Below are positions 42,534-53,804 of a stretch of DNA of 64,000 bases, piece by piece (positions within the stretch are counted from its first letter, which is position 1; every line of letters starts with the position of its first letter). The stretch is from the NCBI GenBank assembly GCA_958295665.1, contig OY282559.1:246446764-246510763 (forward strand). Direction: 5' to 3'. This stretch comes from Tipula vernalis. Its lineage: Eukaryota; Arthropoda; Insecta; Diptera; Tipulidae. The translations under genes were made by a program, and so were the position numbers. Below the pieces are notes generated by a model, which was not told the DNA's origin, ran no database searches, and saw nothing but the letters and a program-made list of their open reading frames with translations.

Positions 42534-43106
42534 ACAGAAAAATTAATCAAATTAATTTTTTTTTTTTTTTTTTTTTAATATTTATTTGAGCTTTAACACA
42601 ATTTAGGTTTTTAAGCTCCTATTAATTTTACATAATATATTTTTTTTTTTTTTGATAATATATACAACGTATGTTACATATTTACATATATTATTATCAA
42701 TATTTAATATAATTAAAGTTAATAATTTTTATGCTAATACTAGTTTACTTTGGTAAATTAAGTTAATAATTTTATATCTACACATTTTATTTGAAACATA
42801 TTTGTGAATTTTAACATTAATATTTTTTTTATACAAGTCAATTTTTTATACTGATATCAATTTATAATTTTATAACTGTTCATTTATTTGTTATAATATA
42901 TTTGGTATATTTTAATGTTAATGTTTTATATAATAAGGTTAATGGTTTAATATTAATATTTATTTATTTGTTGAGATTTTTATTTATATAAAAGTTTAAG
43001 TAGAGTGTTTTAGTAAATTAATAAGATTATTGGTGTGAATAATACTGATATTTAATAATTAATTAAGTTATTTGTTTATTGTTTATATTTTAATATTTTA
43101 TAGTAA

Positions 43107-46100
43107 TTATATGTGACTGATAAACCCTATAGCTTTGATAAATTTCGGAGTGCATCGTAAGAATTTCTCATTATCCCCCAAGGCTTCTTTAAGGTTTGGA
43201 GAGATTTTTGTTTTCCTTCTTTGGTGATTACACTTTGAGCAATTTAAAATTATATGATGAATAGTTATGGGACAGTGACATATGTCACATTGAGGTGGAT
43301 TACATTTTTTCATCAAATAATCATGTGTGTATCGAGTGTGGTCAATTCTGAGTCTACATACAATAACACTTTCATAACGTGATTTTCTTAATGATGTTTC
43401 CCATGGTGCTGTTGTGGTTTTAATCTCATATAGTTTATGGTCAATGCATTCATTCCATCGGCCGTTCCACTTTTCCATTAAACTATTCCTCACATGTTTT
43501 TTTAGATCATTAAAAGGAACATGATCTTGTATTATTTCATGTAGATTTACAGCTGATTTAGACAAAGAGTCGGCTTGTTCATTACCGAAGATTTCTGAGT
43601 GGCTAGGAACCCACAAGAATATGATGTTCTTATCATATAGTGAATGTAATTTTTCTTGTTTGTCTTGGATAATAGGGTTATTTATTTGGAAATTTTGGAG
43701 AGATACTAAACTTGAATAGAAATCTGATACTATAACAAACCGGGTGAAATTTGATCTGCACGCCTTGGATAAAGCAATTTGAAGTCCTACAGCTTCAGCT
43801 GAGTATAAAGACATGATATTTGAAAGTTTATATTTTTCCTGTTGTATTTCATGGTAGATTCCTACTCCAACCCTGTCGTTAGTTTTTGAACCATCAACAT
43901 AAATAAATTGGAAAGTTTTATATTGATCTTGAATCTGTTTGAATTCTGTATGGTAAATGTAATTGTTGGTCATATTCTTTGGAAATTTTAATAATTTTTT
44001 AATTACGATAGGTAGTTTTAGTTCCCAGGGAGGAATTTTACGTGGATGGAGCGCCATAAGGTTTGGTAATATGAGGTTATAATTTTGGATTTGAAACAAA
44101 ATGGTTTTAAATATAGGATCGGCAAATAATGATCCTTGTAGTGCATGGAGTGCTTTTGTTTGGAGGGGATGATCTGAATAAGTAGATATTTTTGTTATGA
44201 AGTTTATTGCAGTTATGGCACGACGATAAGAGAGAGGGGTTGACCCAGAATCACAGATGATGCTCTCGACTGGGCTGCTCCTAGAAAGCACCAATCGATA
44301 ATCTTAGACCCTGAGTGTGAATTGTATATAATATTTTTAAATTAGTGGTAGATGCATTTTGGTATATGACACTGGCATAATCAAGCCTAGATAAAATCAA
44401 GGCATTATGTACTCTTAGTAGTAGATTTCTATCAGACCCCCAATGAATATTTGATAATAGTTTAATTACATTAAGAGTTTTAAGACATTGTGTTTTCAAT
44501 GATGCAAGGTGTAGTTTAAATGATAATTTTTGGTCCAGTATTACCCCAAGGTATTTATGATTATTATTAAATGAAATTGGTTGACCTTTTAAATGGATAT
44601 TCGGACTTGGGATGGGGCGATTTGTTCGACCAAAAACAACACCTTTTGTTTTTCCAACATTAAACTCAAACCCATAGTTTTCTGTCCAAATACAAAGTTT
44701 ATCAATGGAATTCTGTAGGAGAGATTCACAATCGTCCATATTTTTAGGTCTTATAAAAATCACTAAATCATCCGCAAACATAGTTATCTTAACAGGTGAT
44801 TCAATTTGTTCAATTAATGGGTTAATTGCTATGAGAAATAAAATTACACTTAGTACTGATCCTTGAGGGACACCGTTTACCTGTTCGTATGTGTCAGATT
44901 GTTTATTATTGGTGATAACTTTAAAACGTCGAACTTTTAGAAAATGTTTAATAAACTGAAATAAATTTCCCGATATGCCATGTTGATCTAAGATATTTAA
45001 AATATGATGTTTTCAAGTTTTGTCATATGCTTTGTTGATATCAAAAAATATTGCAATTATTTTTTCACCGTTTCGAAATCCCATTTGGATTTCATTAACA
45101 AGGTATCCCAAAGCATCAGTAGTTGATCTATGCTTTTGAAAGCCCATTTGAAACTTCGAAACTAGATTAAATTCTTTGGTTATCCATTTGACACGTTCAG
45201 CTACAAGTTTTTTCATAACTTTACACATAGTGTTGGTCAGTGCAATTGGTCTATAGCTTAGGGGTAATTTTTTATCTTTTCCATTTTTGTTAATAGGAAT
45301 AACATCAGCTATAAGCCATTCATTAGGAAACGTATGATTTGTCCACAGATTATTGTAGAATTTTAGAAGGAATAATTTTGATTTTATGTTTAAGTTAATC
45401 AGCATTTTGTAATGTATTCCATCAGGACCTGGTGTAGAACCACGACATGTTTTCATAATCTGGGTGAGTTGATTAATGTTGAATTCTTTATTGTAGCCAT
45501 TATTTGAAAAACAATTTTGGTTCATAAATGGCCTATTTTCCGTAGTAGTCTTTATATTGATAAAATCATTGGAATATTGATTTGTTTGACTCGTTGTTGA
45601 GAAATGGTTAGCGAGAATATTCGCAATTTCTAGTGGCTCGGAAAAACACTGCCCATTTGTTATAATTGTAGTTATTTCTTTAAATCTAACAATTCCTTGG
45701 ATGGCTTTAATTTTTTTGCAAATTTTTGTGGATCTTCATTTTGTCCAAGATTATTTACAAATTTTTGTCGTGATAGTCTTTTAGCGATACGAATACGTTT
45801 CCTAACAAGAGCTCGACATTTCCTAAAAAGGTGTAAATTTGATGGGCTAGGATTGCGGATAGCGTTCCTCTGTGCTTTCCATCGAGCTTTCAGCACTTCA
45901 GAAATATCCTGAGACCACCATGGTACTGGAGGTTTATGACAATTAGTTGATATAGAATTTATTGCTGCATGTCGTATTTGATCAACAATATATTGATTTG
46001 CAATATCTGGATCGTGGAAATGGTAATCATTTTTTAAATTGTGTTGTAGATTATATTTTTGCCAGTTTGCTTGATTTATTCTCCATCTCGGTCGAGGAGG

Positions 46101-46798
46101 TGGAGATGCTGCATTGGTTGGTATTTCTGTGGATAGTATAATGGGAAAGTGGTCACTTGAACAAAGGTTGGGATATATGTGCCAATCAAAATACATAGAT
46201 ACAATTGGTAATGCTATTGTAATATCAATCGCTGAAAAAGTCCCATTAGAATAAGTGTAATGTGTTGGTTCTCCATTATTTAAAATATTTAAATTGTATT
46301 TATCAATTAGATTTACAATGTTGGTGCCACGTTTGTCGGGGCGAGTTGCAAATCTATCCCAAAGCGGATGATGGGCTAAAAGTCACCCAAGATTATGAAT
46401 GGAGTTGTTAGTTGATTGATAAGATGTTCAATATCACTTATGGTTATATTATTATCATTTGGTAAATAAAGTGAGATCAACGTGATTTTAATTGGGTAAT
46501 AAATTTCGACTGCCACGGCTTGTAGATCGGTATCAATCTCAATTTCAACACTACTGTAATTATTCTGTATTAGTATTGCTACTCCACCTTTTGCTCCTTC
46601 ATCATGATCCGTAATAACATCGTTTCTATAGACTTGATAATTTTTTAGAGAAAATTTATTTTCAAATTTTAAATGAGTTTCTTGGAGGCAAATGGCCAAT
46701 GGTTTGGTTTGATTTATCATTAGATGTAACTCCTCAATTTTGTTTGTGATTCCGTTAGGATTCCATTGAATTATGCTATTTGAGTTAAAGTCACACAT
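43107..46798 (-). pseudogene. LINE ORF2: endonuclease, reverse transcriptase, RNase H; about four lesions
   Basis: APE-type endonuclease from ATG 46798: IIQWNPNGITNK, CLQETHLKFE, GAKGGVAIL, IILGDF, then in another frame AHHPLWDRFATRPD and SSDHFPIIL. RT: CRGSTPGPDGIHYKML (about 45440), LSYRPIALTN, FFDINKAYDK, FADDLVIF (about 44775). RNase H: FIYVDGSKTNDRVGVG (about 43900), SAEAVGLQIAL, WVPSHSEIFGNEQAD. A C-terminal cysteine block CDICHCPITIHHIILNC follows. Lesions: frameshift at about 46378 after GDF, frameshift near 45710, TGA where Trp is expected at about 45016, and frameshift near 44285. Nicking and target-primed copying would be its role. Inactive now. Confidence 0.9.
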
Positions 46799-46815
46799 AA
46801 TTATATAATTTAAGA

Positions 46816-48245
46816 AAGAGATATATCATCATAATCGATATTCCCATTTCCATACAAGGAATTAAATGATTCAGTAGTAGGGTTACCAAAAACATTTGTT
46901 TCATATTTACTTTCATTGATCAGATTCGGGTTTGCATCAATACTTGTAAGAGTACGGTTGCAATTTCTGTCATAAATATTATTATTATCAGTATTATTAT
47001 TTTCTATGTTATCGTTAGTAGTATTTGTGTTAGTTGTATTATTTGGGTATAAGGAAAATTTGAATTAATATTACTGTAATTGTTTTCTATTTCATTAGTG
47101 TTAGTGTGGTTATTATTTTGATTATTATTATCGTTTACGGTTTTAATTTTTTTATTTGGTTTTTCAGAGATTTGTTTGTTAGAATTAATGGGTATGGTGA
47201 TATTTTCACAAGGTTGAATGTTATTTTTTAAACTGTTTATTGGTATACTTTTTGAAGGTCCTCCTTGTACAATTTGTTTTTGTTCATTAGTTTTAGATTT
47301 TTTACTTTCGGTAATTCTCGTTTTTGTAATGTCAGCATATGTTGTATTTGATTGATGGGTTGTACTTAAAGCCGGTGTAGTGTTTGTAAAGTTACGGAAA
47401 TATTTTATTCTTGCTTCAATAAACGGTTTACGGTCGATGGTTTTGATTTTGGTAATTTCTTTTTCTCTTTGCAATACTGGGCATAAATTATTAAAACTAG
47501 CATGTTCACCACCACAGTTTACACATTTTAGACTACATGGACTCATATGTATTTCATCCAAAATTAATGAGCACAAACCACAAATAGGATCCACTGTGCA
47601 TCGATTTTTACTGTGGCCATATTTCTGACAGTTTGTACATCTAAGGGGGTTTCGTATAAACAGACGAACGTCTAATATTAGATCCCCAGCTTTGATTTTC
47701 AAAGGGATTGAAGGTGAAGAAAATGTTAATATTATTCCAGGAGTATCTTCCAATTTCCCATTTCTGCGTTTTTTCATTCGTCTGGCACTAATTACTTTCT
47801 CGCTTGTAAGTCCATCAACTATTTTTTTTTCTGTAAGATTAAGTAGCTCTTTGCAATAAATGAAACCCTCAGAGTTATTAAGAAAGGGATGTTCCGTTAC
47901 AGCGATGTTAACTAACCCACCGAGAGTTTTAGCAGCGAGTAATTTTTTTGTAGCGGTATTATTTTTTGTTAGAATTAATAACTGACCTGTTTTTAATAAT
48001 TTGGCATTTTTAATACCGGTTTCAGTGATCATGGCAAGTGCTTTATCAACGGCAAAAACTGATAATGATCCAAGGTTTTTTGTTTTTTCACATGCACTAG
48101 TGATTAATAGATACATTTCGTTATCAATATTACTTTGGTGAAAACTACCATATCGTCGTTTTACTGGTGAAGGTTCAGGCAACTCAACAAAATCTGCTTC
48201 AGATAAGAGAGGCCCGAATCTGTTTGGATGTTCAAAGTGAGGCAT
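46816..48245 (-). pseudogene. LINE ORF1 (nucleic-acid-binding Gag-like protein), frameshifted near its end
   Basis: From ATG 48245. The first 400 codons are open, with a zinc-knuckle cluster CTNCQKYGHSKNRC, CGLC and CVNCGGEHASFNNLC (about residues 205-255), preceded by a domain with ARRMKKRRNGK. Asn/Thr-rich tail. The frame stops at 47004, but from about 47057 the neighbouring frame continues the Asn-rich tail (YPNNTTNTNTTND...) for about 80 codons to a TAA near 46816, only some 18 bases before the ORF2 start. A one-base loss near 47057 is the simplest reading. ORF1 proteins bind LINE RNA to form the particle (family knowledge). Confidence 0.8.
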
Positions 48246-48485
48246 CTTGCAAGCAGGAGCCGAACTATCGATATTTCCACTTAATAAGATAGTTTATTTA
48301 AATTTGCACTAATCACTAAAATTAATCACTACACAAAATTTTAATATAATATGGTATAAGTATTTTGAAACTGTTCTTATTATAATCCTTCTTTTGTTTG
48401 TTTTTTTTTTTTTTTTTTTTTTAATTTATTGTTTAAGAGCACTTATTTAGACGAGAGTCGAAACAAGAGTCCCAAATTAATTTTT

Positions 48486-49050
48486 ATTTTAGTATTTTTA
48501 CTTGAATTGTTTTTTTATTTATTAAATGTAAATTTTAATTTATTTGTAATTATATTTGTTTATTTAAATTTTTAATTTTATGTTGAATTATTACATTTGA
48601 AATACAAATTTTAAAACAATGATTTTTGGGTTTTAATTCTATTGCATCGCAATTTATCGGCGAGACTTCAAGATCAAATTACTTGAGTTTTCTTTTGTGT
48701 GGTTACATCAAAAATTATGATTTTTCCTCTAAGCTAAATTTTGAAATCGTTTCGAGAAAACTAAATTTCTAAAATAATGTATCAACATTAAATTAAAATG
48801 TTTCAAATAAACTAATCCGATATATCGGGCCCGATAAAGGACCAATCGAAACGTTTTCTTATCGTTACCGAAAAACGAGGAATACTAGTGCCCATTATTA
48901 ACGTTGTCTAGAACGTATAAATAAAACGACAATTTTAAAGGCAAGATTCTATTCATAATTTATCTACGTTTTCAAAACGTTTTCTAGAAACCAGTTCCAA
49001 ATCAATTGAAATAGAGAAACCAATAAACGTTTTAGAAATGTTTGGATGGT
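48486..49050. other. No supported gene
   Basis: AT-rich. AACGTTTT words at 48850-49030 resemble those at 36.7-37.3 kb. Confidence 0.4.
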
Positions 49051-50170
49051 TACAATGTAAGCGGGTCACAAAAGTCCCTGCAGTTACGCTTTATGAAACC
49101 CAACATCATATAAGCCTTTGCTATAACAGAATAAATGTGCCTCACAAACGTCAGATCGGAAGAAAATACTCCCCTTCCATTAAACATCCATTAAACAGCG
49201 AATACCCATGAAATGCCGGAGAGCGAATGCGATAGAAAAAAATAGTTTTACATTTCGCTATATTCAGGGACAATTTGTTGTTAGCCGACCAGACACAAAA
49301 TGTGTCTAAATCGCTTTGCAACCTAAGACAGTCAGATACACTACAAATTGGTGCAAATATTTTCAAATCGTCTGCATACAGCAGGCAATGCCGCATGCGG
49401 AAACTCAAAGCACTAAACAACAACATTAATAAATAGTGAAAAAAGAAGAGGTCCAATATGACTTCCCTGTGGGACACCTGAGGTAACTCGAAATAAAACT
49501 GAGGACGAGTCATAGATCTGAATCGATCCTGCCATCGATCCGAAAGATAAGATTAAAGCCACTTAGTAGGAATGAATTGACAGTTCAACTTCCCAAGCTT
49601 ATTGATAAGTATCGAATGATCAATCTTATCAAAAGCCTTTGAGAAGTCCGTGAACACAACATCCAGTTGTTGCATGATTGCAATACTGCTATGTAAGTGA
49701 CCACAAAAAGAAATCGGGTTGGCAACTGTGGATCTTCCAGGATAAAAGCCATGTTGAGCAGGACAAATTAACGTTTTCAAATGAAAAAATAGAAATTTTT
49801 GTACGAATAGTTTCGGTATAGCAGAGAGTATAGCGATCCCACGGTAATTGCTGATTTCACACCTTTTGCCCGATTTGAAAATCGGGCGAATGAAGGAAAT
49901 CTTCCAAGGCCCCGGGAAAATCCCTGTACGGAGGCTTTCGTTAAAAATAAACGCGAGAGGAACAGATAAACCATCCGCACAGTTTTTCATAAGGATAGGT
50001 GGAATGCCGTCATGTCCTGAGCATTTATTCACGTCACTTTCAGAAATTGCTTGGTTGTAGGGAGATGTAAAAGAACCTTTATACATACTGTGGAATTTTT
50101 CCTTTTTTAATAAGGGTAGATTGAAGGAATTATAGGTGTATGCTGAAGACAGAAGCAGTGTTGACAAATG
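49050..50170 (-). pseudogene. Jockey-type LINE reverse transcriptase, 3' truncated
   Basis: Minus strand: KCSGHDGIPPILMKNCADGL (about 50060), WKISFIRPIFKSGKR, ISNYRGIAIL, QHGFYPGRST, VVFTDFSKAFDKIDH (about 49640), then in the next frame LLYADDLKIFAP (catalytic YADD about 49375) and WSANNKLSLNIAKCK. Finally LTFVRHIYSVIAKAYMMLGF and IKRNCRDFCDPLTL (49140-49060). At least two frame changes. It ends abruptly near 49050 without a poly(A) tail. It probably belongs to the same LINE as the endonuclease pieces at 50.2 and 62.3 kb, with part of the linker missing. Two adjacent LINEs cannot be excluded. Confidence 0.8.
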
Positions 50171-50174
50171 CAGT

Positions 50175-50309
50175 GAGCATTCGATCGTTTTCGTTTAGAA
50201 CAATCAATCCAAATAAGACGATGATCGCTTATTCCGGGATCAAAAGAGTGTGCTTTGATAGAGTTGACATAAACATGTATACTGAGGAGCCTGGTCAAAA
50301 TATGATCTA
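50175..50309 (-). pseudogene. LINE endonuclease, C-terminal piece (left side of the split)
   Basis: Minus strand: VDHILTRLLSIHVYVNSIKA, then FDPGISDHRLIWID, the terminal SDH motif of APE-type endonucleases. Its reading frame is the direct continuation of the piece that ends at 62247 on the other side of the foldback element. Joining across the duplicated CTTGGGCG gives ..TFAQ-VDHIL.. in one frame. Confidence 0.8.
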
Positions 50310-50465
50310 CTTGGGCGATGCGAATGAAGTTTATCCTAAAATAAAACTAGAATTAACAACAACAACAAATTTACATATGTATGCGTTAAAAAAAGTATAC
50401 ATTCGGGCGAAAAATATAAAATATTTTTTATAATAATATCCGAATGCAATATATTTATTCTATAC

Positions 50466-50995
50466 ATAAGAAAATCGATATTTCAAGATTTTCACCGATC
50501 GGCACACATGTCGTCGATAAGCTTGTGTGTATACATTAACCATGCCAACCCGTTTAAAAAGTTATTGGGGTTTACCTAGTTAATCCTAGATTATTCAAGA
50601 ACGTGAAAAGTTTTATCTTAAGCATGTCTAAGAAAATCAATATCTTGAGATTTTCACCGATCGGCAAACATCTCACTATGATATATCGGTAGGCCTATGT
50701 GTATGCTTTGATCATGCCAACCCGTTTGAAAAGTTATTGGGGTTTACCTAGTTAATCCTAGATTTTTCGAAAATGTGACCAATTTTTATCTTAACAGAAT
50801 GTCTAAGAAAATCAATATCTTGAGATTTTCACCGATCGGCAAACATCTGACTATGATATTTCGGTAGGCCTATGTGTGTGCTATGATCTTGCCAACCCGT
50901 TTGAAAAGTTATTGGGGTTTACCTAGTTAATCCTAGATTTTTCGAAAATGTGACCAATTTTTATCTTCACAGAATGTCTAAGAAAATCAATATCT
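50466..50995 (+). repeat. Foldback left arm, first three monomers
   Basis: The first monomer is diverged (CGATATTTCAAGATTTTCAC, GTCGTCGATAAGCTTGTGTG), and its mirror image is found at the right end (62000-62095). The next ones are standard, with CACCGATCGGCAAACATCTC, CGGTAGGCCTATGTGT and GGGGTTTACCTAGTTAATCC. Confidence 0.9.
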
Positions 50996-51540
50996 TGTAG
51001 CGGCTCACTCATCAAGTACATACATTTGTTTACCGCCACAGAATCACATATATCAGCGCTCACTCGTATCATACATTCATATTACAACCGCAACCGCTCG
51101 AACATCGATCACTGCCCTTCTTCAATTCATTTTAACTTTTACAGTGTATTGCAAATAAACGAAAAACAAAATAATTCATTTACTTTTGTTCATCGTTCCA
51201 AAACTTCGTTTCGGACACATTAATTCGTGCGTTCTTGTTTGGTGGACATTAAGTCAAATTAAACTAAAAAAATTTAATAATTGTTTTTTCTTTCCTCCGA
51301 ACATAATACCGTGGTGAAAATTATTAACGTAATAAATTTTCTTGTAAAAATATTTAGTAAAACATTGTTTGTTATCAGTTGTGTCTGCTACACAAAAAAA
51401 AAAACAAAAACAGAAATACAAAATCCTATTTCTACATTACAGTGAAATATATAGTTTTTTTAATACCTACAAGTTAAGTGGATTACAATACTTAAAGTGT
51501 TTCATTGGTTAAAAATAAATAGGTAATGTAAGACATTACA
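50996..51540 (+). repeat. CsRn1-like 5' LTR, 545 bp
   Basis: TGTAGCGGCTCACTC ... GTAAGACATTACA. Identical in length, and as far as I can read base for base, to 56911-57455. The 65-aa frame inside it is incidental. Confidence 0.95.
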
Positions 51541-51542
51541 AG

Positions 51543-51560
51543 TGGTGACCATCGACGCCC
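51543..51560 (+). promoter_or_regulatory. Primer binding site, tRNA-Trp type
   Basis: TGGTGACCATCGACGCCC starts 2 bases after the LTR. The start matches the TGGTGACCCCGACG site known for tRNA-Trp-primed CsRn1-type elements, with two mismatches (AT for CC). Confidence 0.7.
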
Positions 51561-52844
51561 TTTTTAGGGATAATAAACATTCAAATATTCCTCATATTCT
51601 GGGAATATTACATACATTTCATTATTACAAATTACACACGGAAATCTGGTGCGGTACAACCGTACCAGATAAGAGGTACGTACGAATACACACATTTTTT
51701 TTTAAAAAAAAAAAAAAAAGACAAACATAAAAATTAAATCAATTGACACCATTTTCACACATTTTTTTTTCATACCAACGGCAACGGGAGCCAACAACAA
51801 ATAATACAATACAGTACATACACATACAACGTGGAAATTAATCTCGAGTACAACAGGGCAGCACGTAATAATTGCCACGCAATACAATAAATAAATCAAG
51901 CCAAAAAGTTATATCATCATTTATTTTAAACGTAAAATTGTACACAAAATTAAAAGATTTTACAACAACAGTGCGCAACAAAAATAGTCGTATCAACCAA
52001 ATTCAACAGTACGACAACCGAATCGCACAATAAAAAAATACAAATCAAACTCAACAGTGCGCAACAAAAATAGCCGTTTCAAAAAATTTAACGGGATGAA
52101 GAGACACTTATCACAATAGGTGCCATTGAAAATTCAACATAACCAGGATAACAACGGTTACAACAGCAGCAACAACAACAACGGTTACAACAGCAGCATC
52201 TACAACAACAACAATAAAATAGATGAGTTTTTAATTTTTTTGTACACATAATTTTCTTTTTATTTTCTTATTGGAATTTATATCATTTTCATAATTATTA
52301 TTAGTTTAATTTCCTTTATTCCAATAATTCTAAAGTAACGTAGAATCATTTTTTTTTTTTTCTCCATAAATTATCAAAATTTATATATAAACATTTACAT
52401 ATATTCACTATATTTATATACACATTATTTGGCATTGTAAAATTTTCACCACGTATTTCGGTAAAATCGGTTCGTTCTCATTCACATATTAATCCTTTTG
52501 CTTGGTTTTTTTTCGGTTTGAATGTCAACTAATATAGGTCGTGTAGGATAATTATTCCGAGATTAAAATTCCGTTATAACTTTACTCAATTCGCTCAAGA
52601 ACTACATTCTTCAAAATTTCACAATATTTCAAAATTATTATTATTATTTTTTTTTGGGGTCAGAATAATTCACGAGAATTTGGATTGCCGAAGGCAACTA
52701 TTCGTGAAGTGTAACAAACTCCGGTGCAGTTTATTAATTCAAATTTTGGAAGATTTTTTTTTTTTAATTTATCATCCAATACCTTGAAGCCCTAGGCGAC
52801 GGTATTCGGATATACCTCATCAATACCAAGTTAAACCGAAATTA
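51561..52844 (+). other. Long untranslated leader of the CsRn1-like element
   Basis: About 1.3 kb with no convincing frame. It holds a direct repeat around AACAGTGCGCAACAAAAATAG (51969, 52055) and a CAA/CAG-rich run (52150-52215). Leader length is large for a Gypsy element. Confidence 0.7.
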
Positions 52845-53804
52845 ATGCCGGTCGATAATACCCAAAAAGAACTTAAAACAGAAAACGTAAACAGAGACGC
52901 CACAATGGCAGAGGACGAGCCCAAACAAATAGAAGCCGCAACGCGGGTTAAATTGCAACCATTCTGGATGGATAATCCAGCTAACTGGTTTAACATGGCG
53001 GAAATATTGTTTGGTATACAACAAATAACCTCCGACAAAATAAAGTACGCACTCGTCCTCTCAGCTCTGTCCCCCGTGGCAAGTAACACAATTTCTGACA
53101 TTCTCGCAACACCACCAACCGAGAATCAGTATGCTACAATTAAACGAGCGTTCCTCGACCGATGTGCACCCTCAGACGAGCGACAGCTCGAAGCTCTGTT
53201 GGGCGGCCAGGACATAGGGGACAGGCGCCCGTCAGAAAGCCTTAGACATATCCGAACATTAGCGGGAAATCAGTTCAGTGAGAAAATAATAAGGTCATTC
53301 TGGCTTCGAAAACTACCCGAAATTATACGAATCGCGATGGTGGCGCAACCCGAGACAAATCCCTTAGAAGAGCTAGCAAAAACGGCGGACAAAATGCATG
53401 AGATAATTACACCGGGCCCACAGATAGCGGCACATAACATACCATTTAGCACATCAGTACGCGTGAATCCGGATCGCGGCGGGGATCGTCGGGCCTCGTC
53501 GAGCACATTCGCGTCAAGCACATTAGAAGACCGCCTAACTCGCCTGGAAACAAAGATTAATCAATTTTTTACGAATAACCGAAGCCGATCGAGGGACCGA
53601 CGATCCGCGTCGCGTTCCGGAAATCGCAGCGGATCAGCATACCGCAGCCCCAGCAGCAACCGCCAACAAGGCGTGTGCTGGTATCATGAAAAGTTCGGCG
53701 CAGCTGCGAACAAATGCACACGGCCATGTAAATTCGACCAATCAACATCCACCGCTAGCATGGACGTAGATACAACTCAAAAAAACTTCCAAACACACGG
53801 GTAG
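52845..53804 (+). CDS. gag: CsRn1-like Gag, 319 aa
   Basis: Capsid-type region: [20 protein letters not shown] (about residues 32-51), then [17 protein letters not shown] and RDRCAP-like blocks, as in other arthropod Gag proteins of this group. Next comes an Arg/Ser-rich linker ([18 protein letters not shown]). The zinc motif follows near residue 280: [18 protein letters not shown], a Cys-His-Cys-Cys pattern characteristic of CsRn1 elements. Start chosen at the first ATG of the open frame. It overlaps pol in the -1 frame by about 46 bases and contains the slip site at 53780-53786. Frame intact. Packages element RNA (family knowledge). Confidence 0.9.
   Translation: MPVDNTQKELKTENVNRDATMAEDEPKQIEAATRVKLQPFWMDNPANWFNMAEILFGIQQITSDKIKYALVLSALSPVASNTISDILATPPTENQYATIKRAFLDRCAPSDERQLEALLGGQDIGDRRPSESLRHIRTLAGNQFSEKIIRSFWLRKLPEIIRIAMVAQPETNPLEELAKTADKMHEIITPGPQIAAHNIPFSTSVRVNPDRGGDRRASSSTFASSTLEDRLTRLETKINQFFTNNRSRSRDRRSASRSGNRSGSAYRSPSSNRQQGVCWYHEKFGAAANKCTRPCKFDQSTSTASMDVDTTQKNFQTHG

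Larger units (their letters stand above)
42561..48472 (-). mobile_element. I-type LINE, nearly full length, 13-bp target duplication
   Basis: Minus-strand LINE with two ORFs, ending in a poly(A) tail (T-run on the plus strand, 42556-42576). The 13-bp word CAAATTAATTTTT lies at both borders (42548-42560 and 48473-48485) and marks the target duplication. The 5' end starts GGGACTCTTGTTTCG. The RNase H domain in ORF2 and two-zinc-knuckle ORF1 place it with the I superfamily, although I elements commonly end in TAA repeats rather than poly(A). Confidence 0.85.

Noticed and set aside
51026..51223. Identical 65-aa frames at 51026 and 56941
   Set aside because: They lie inside the two LTRs and repeat because the LTRs repeat. 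No evidence of coding.
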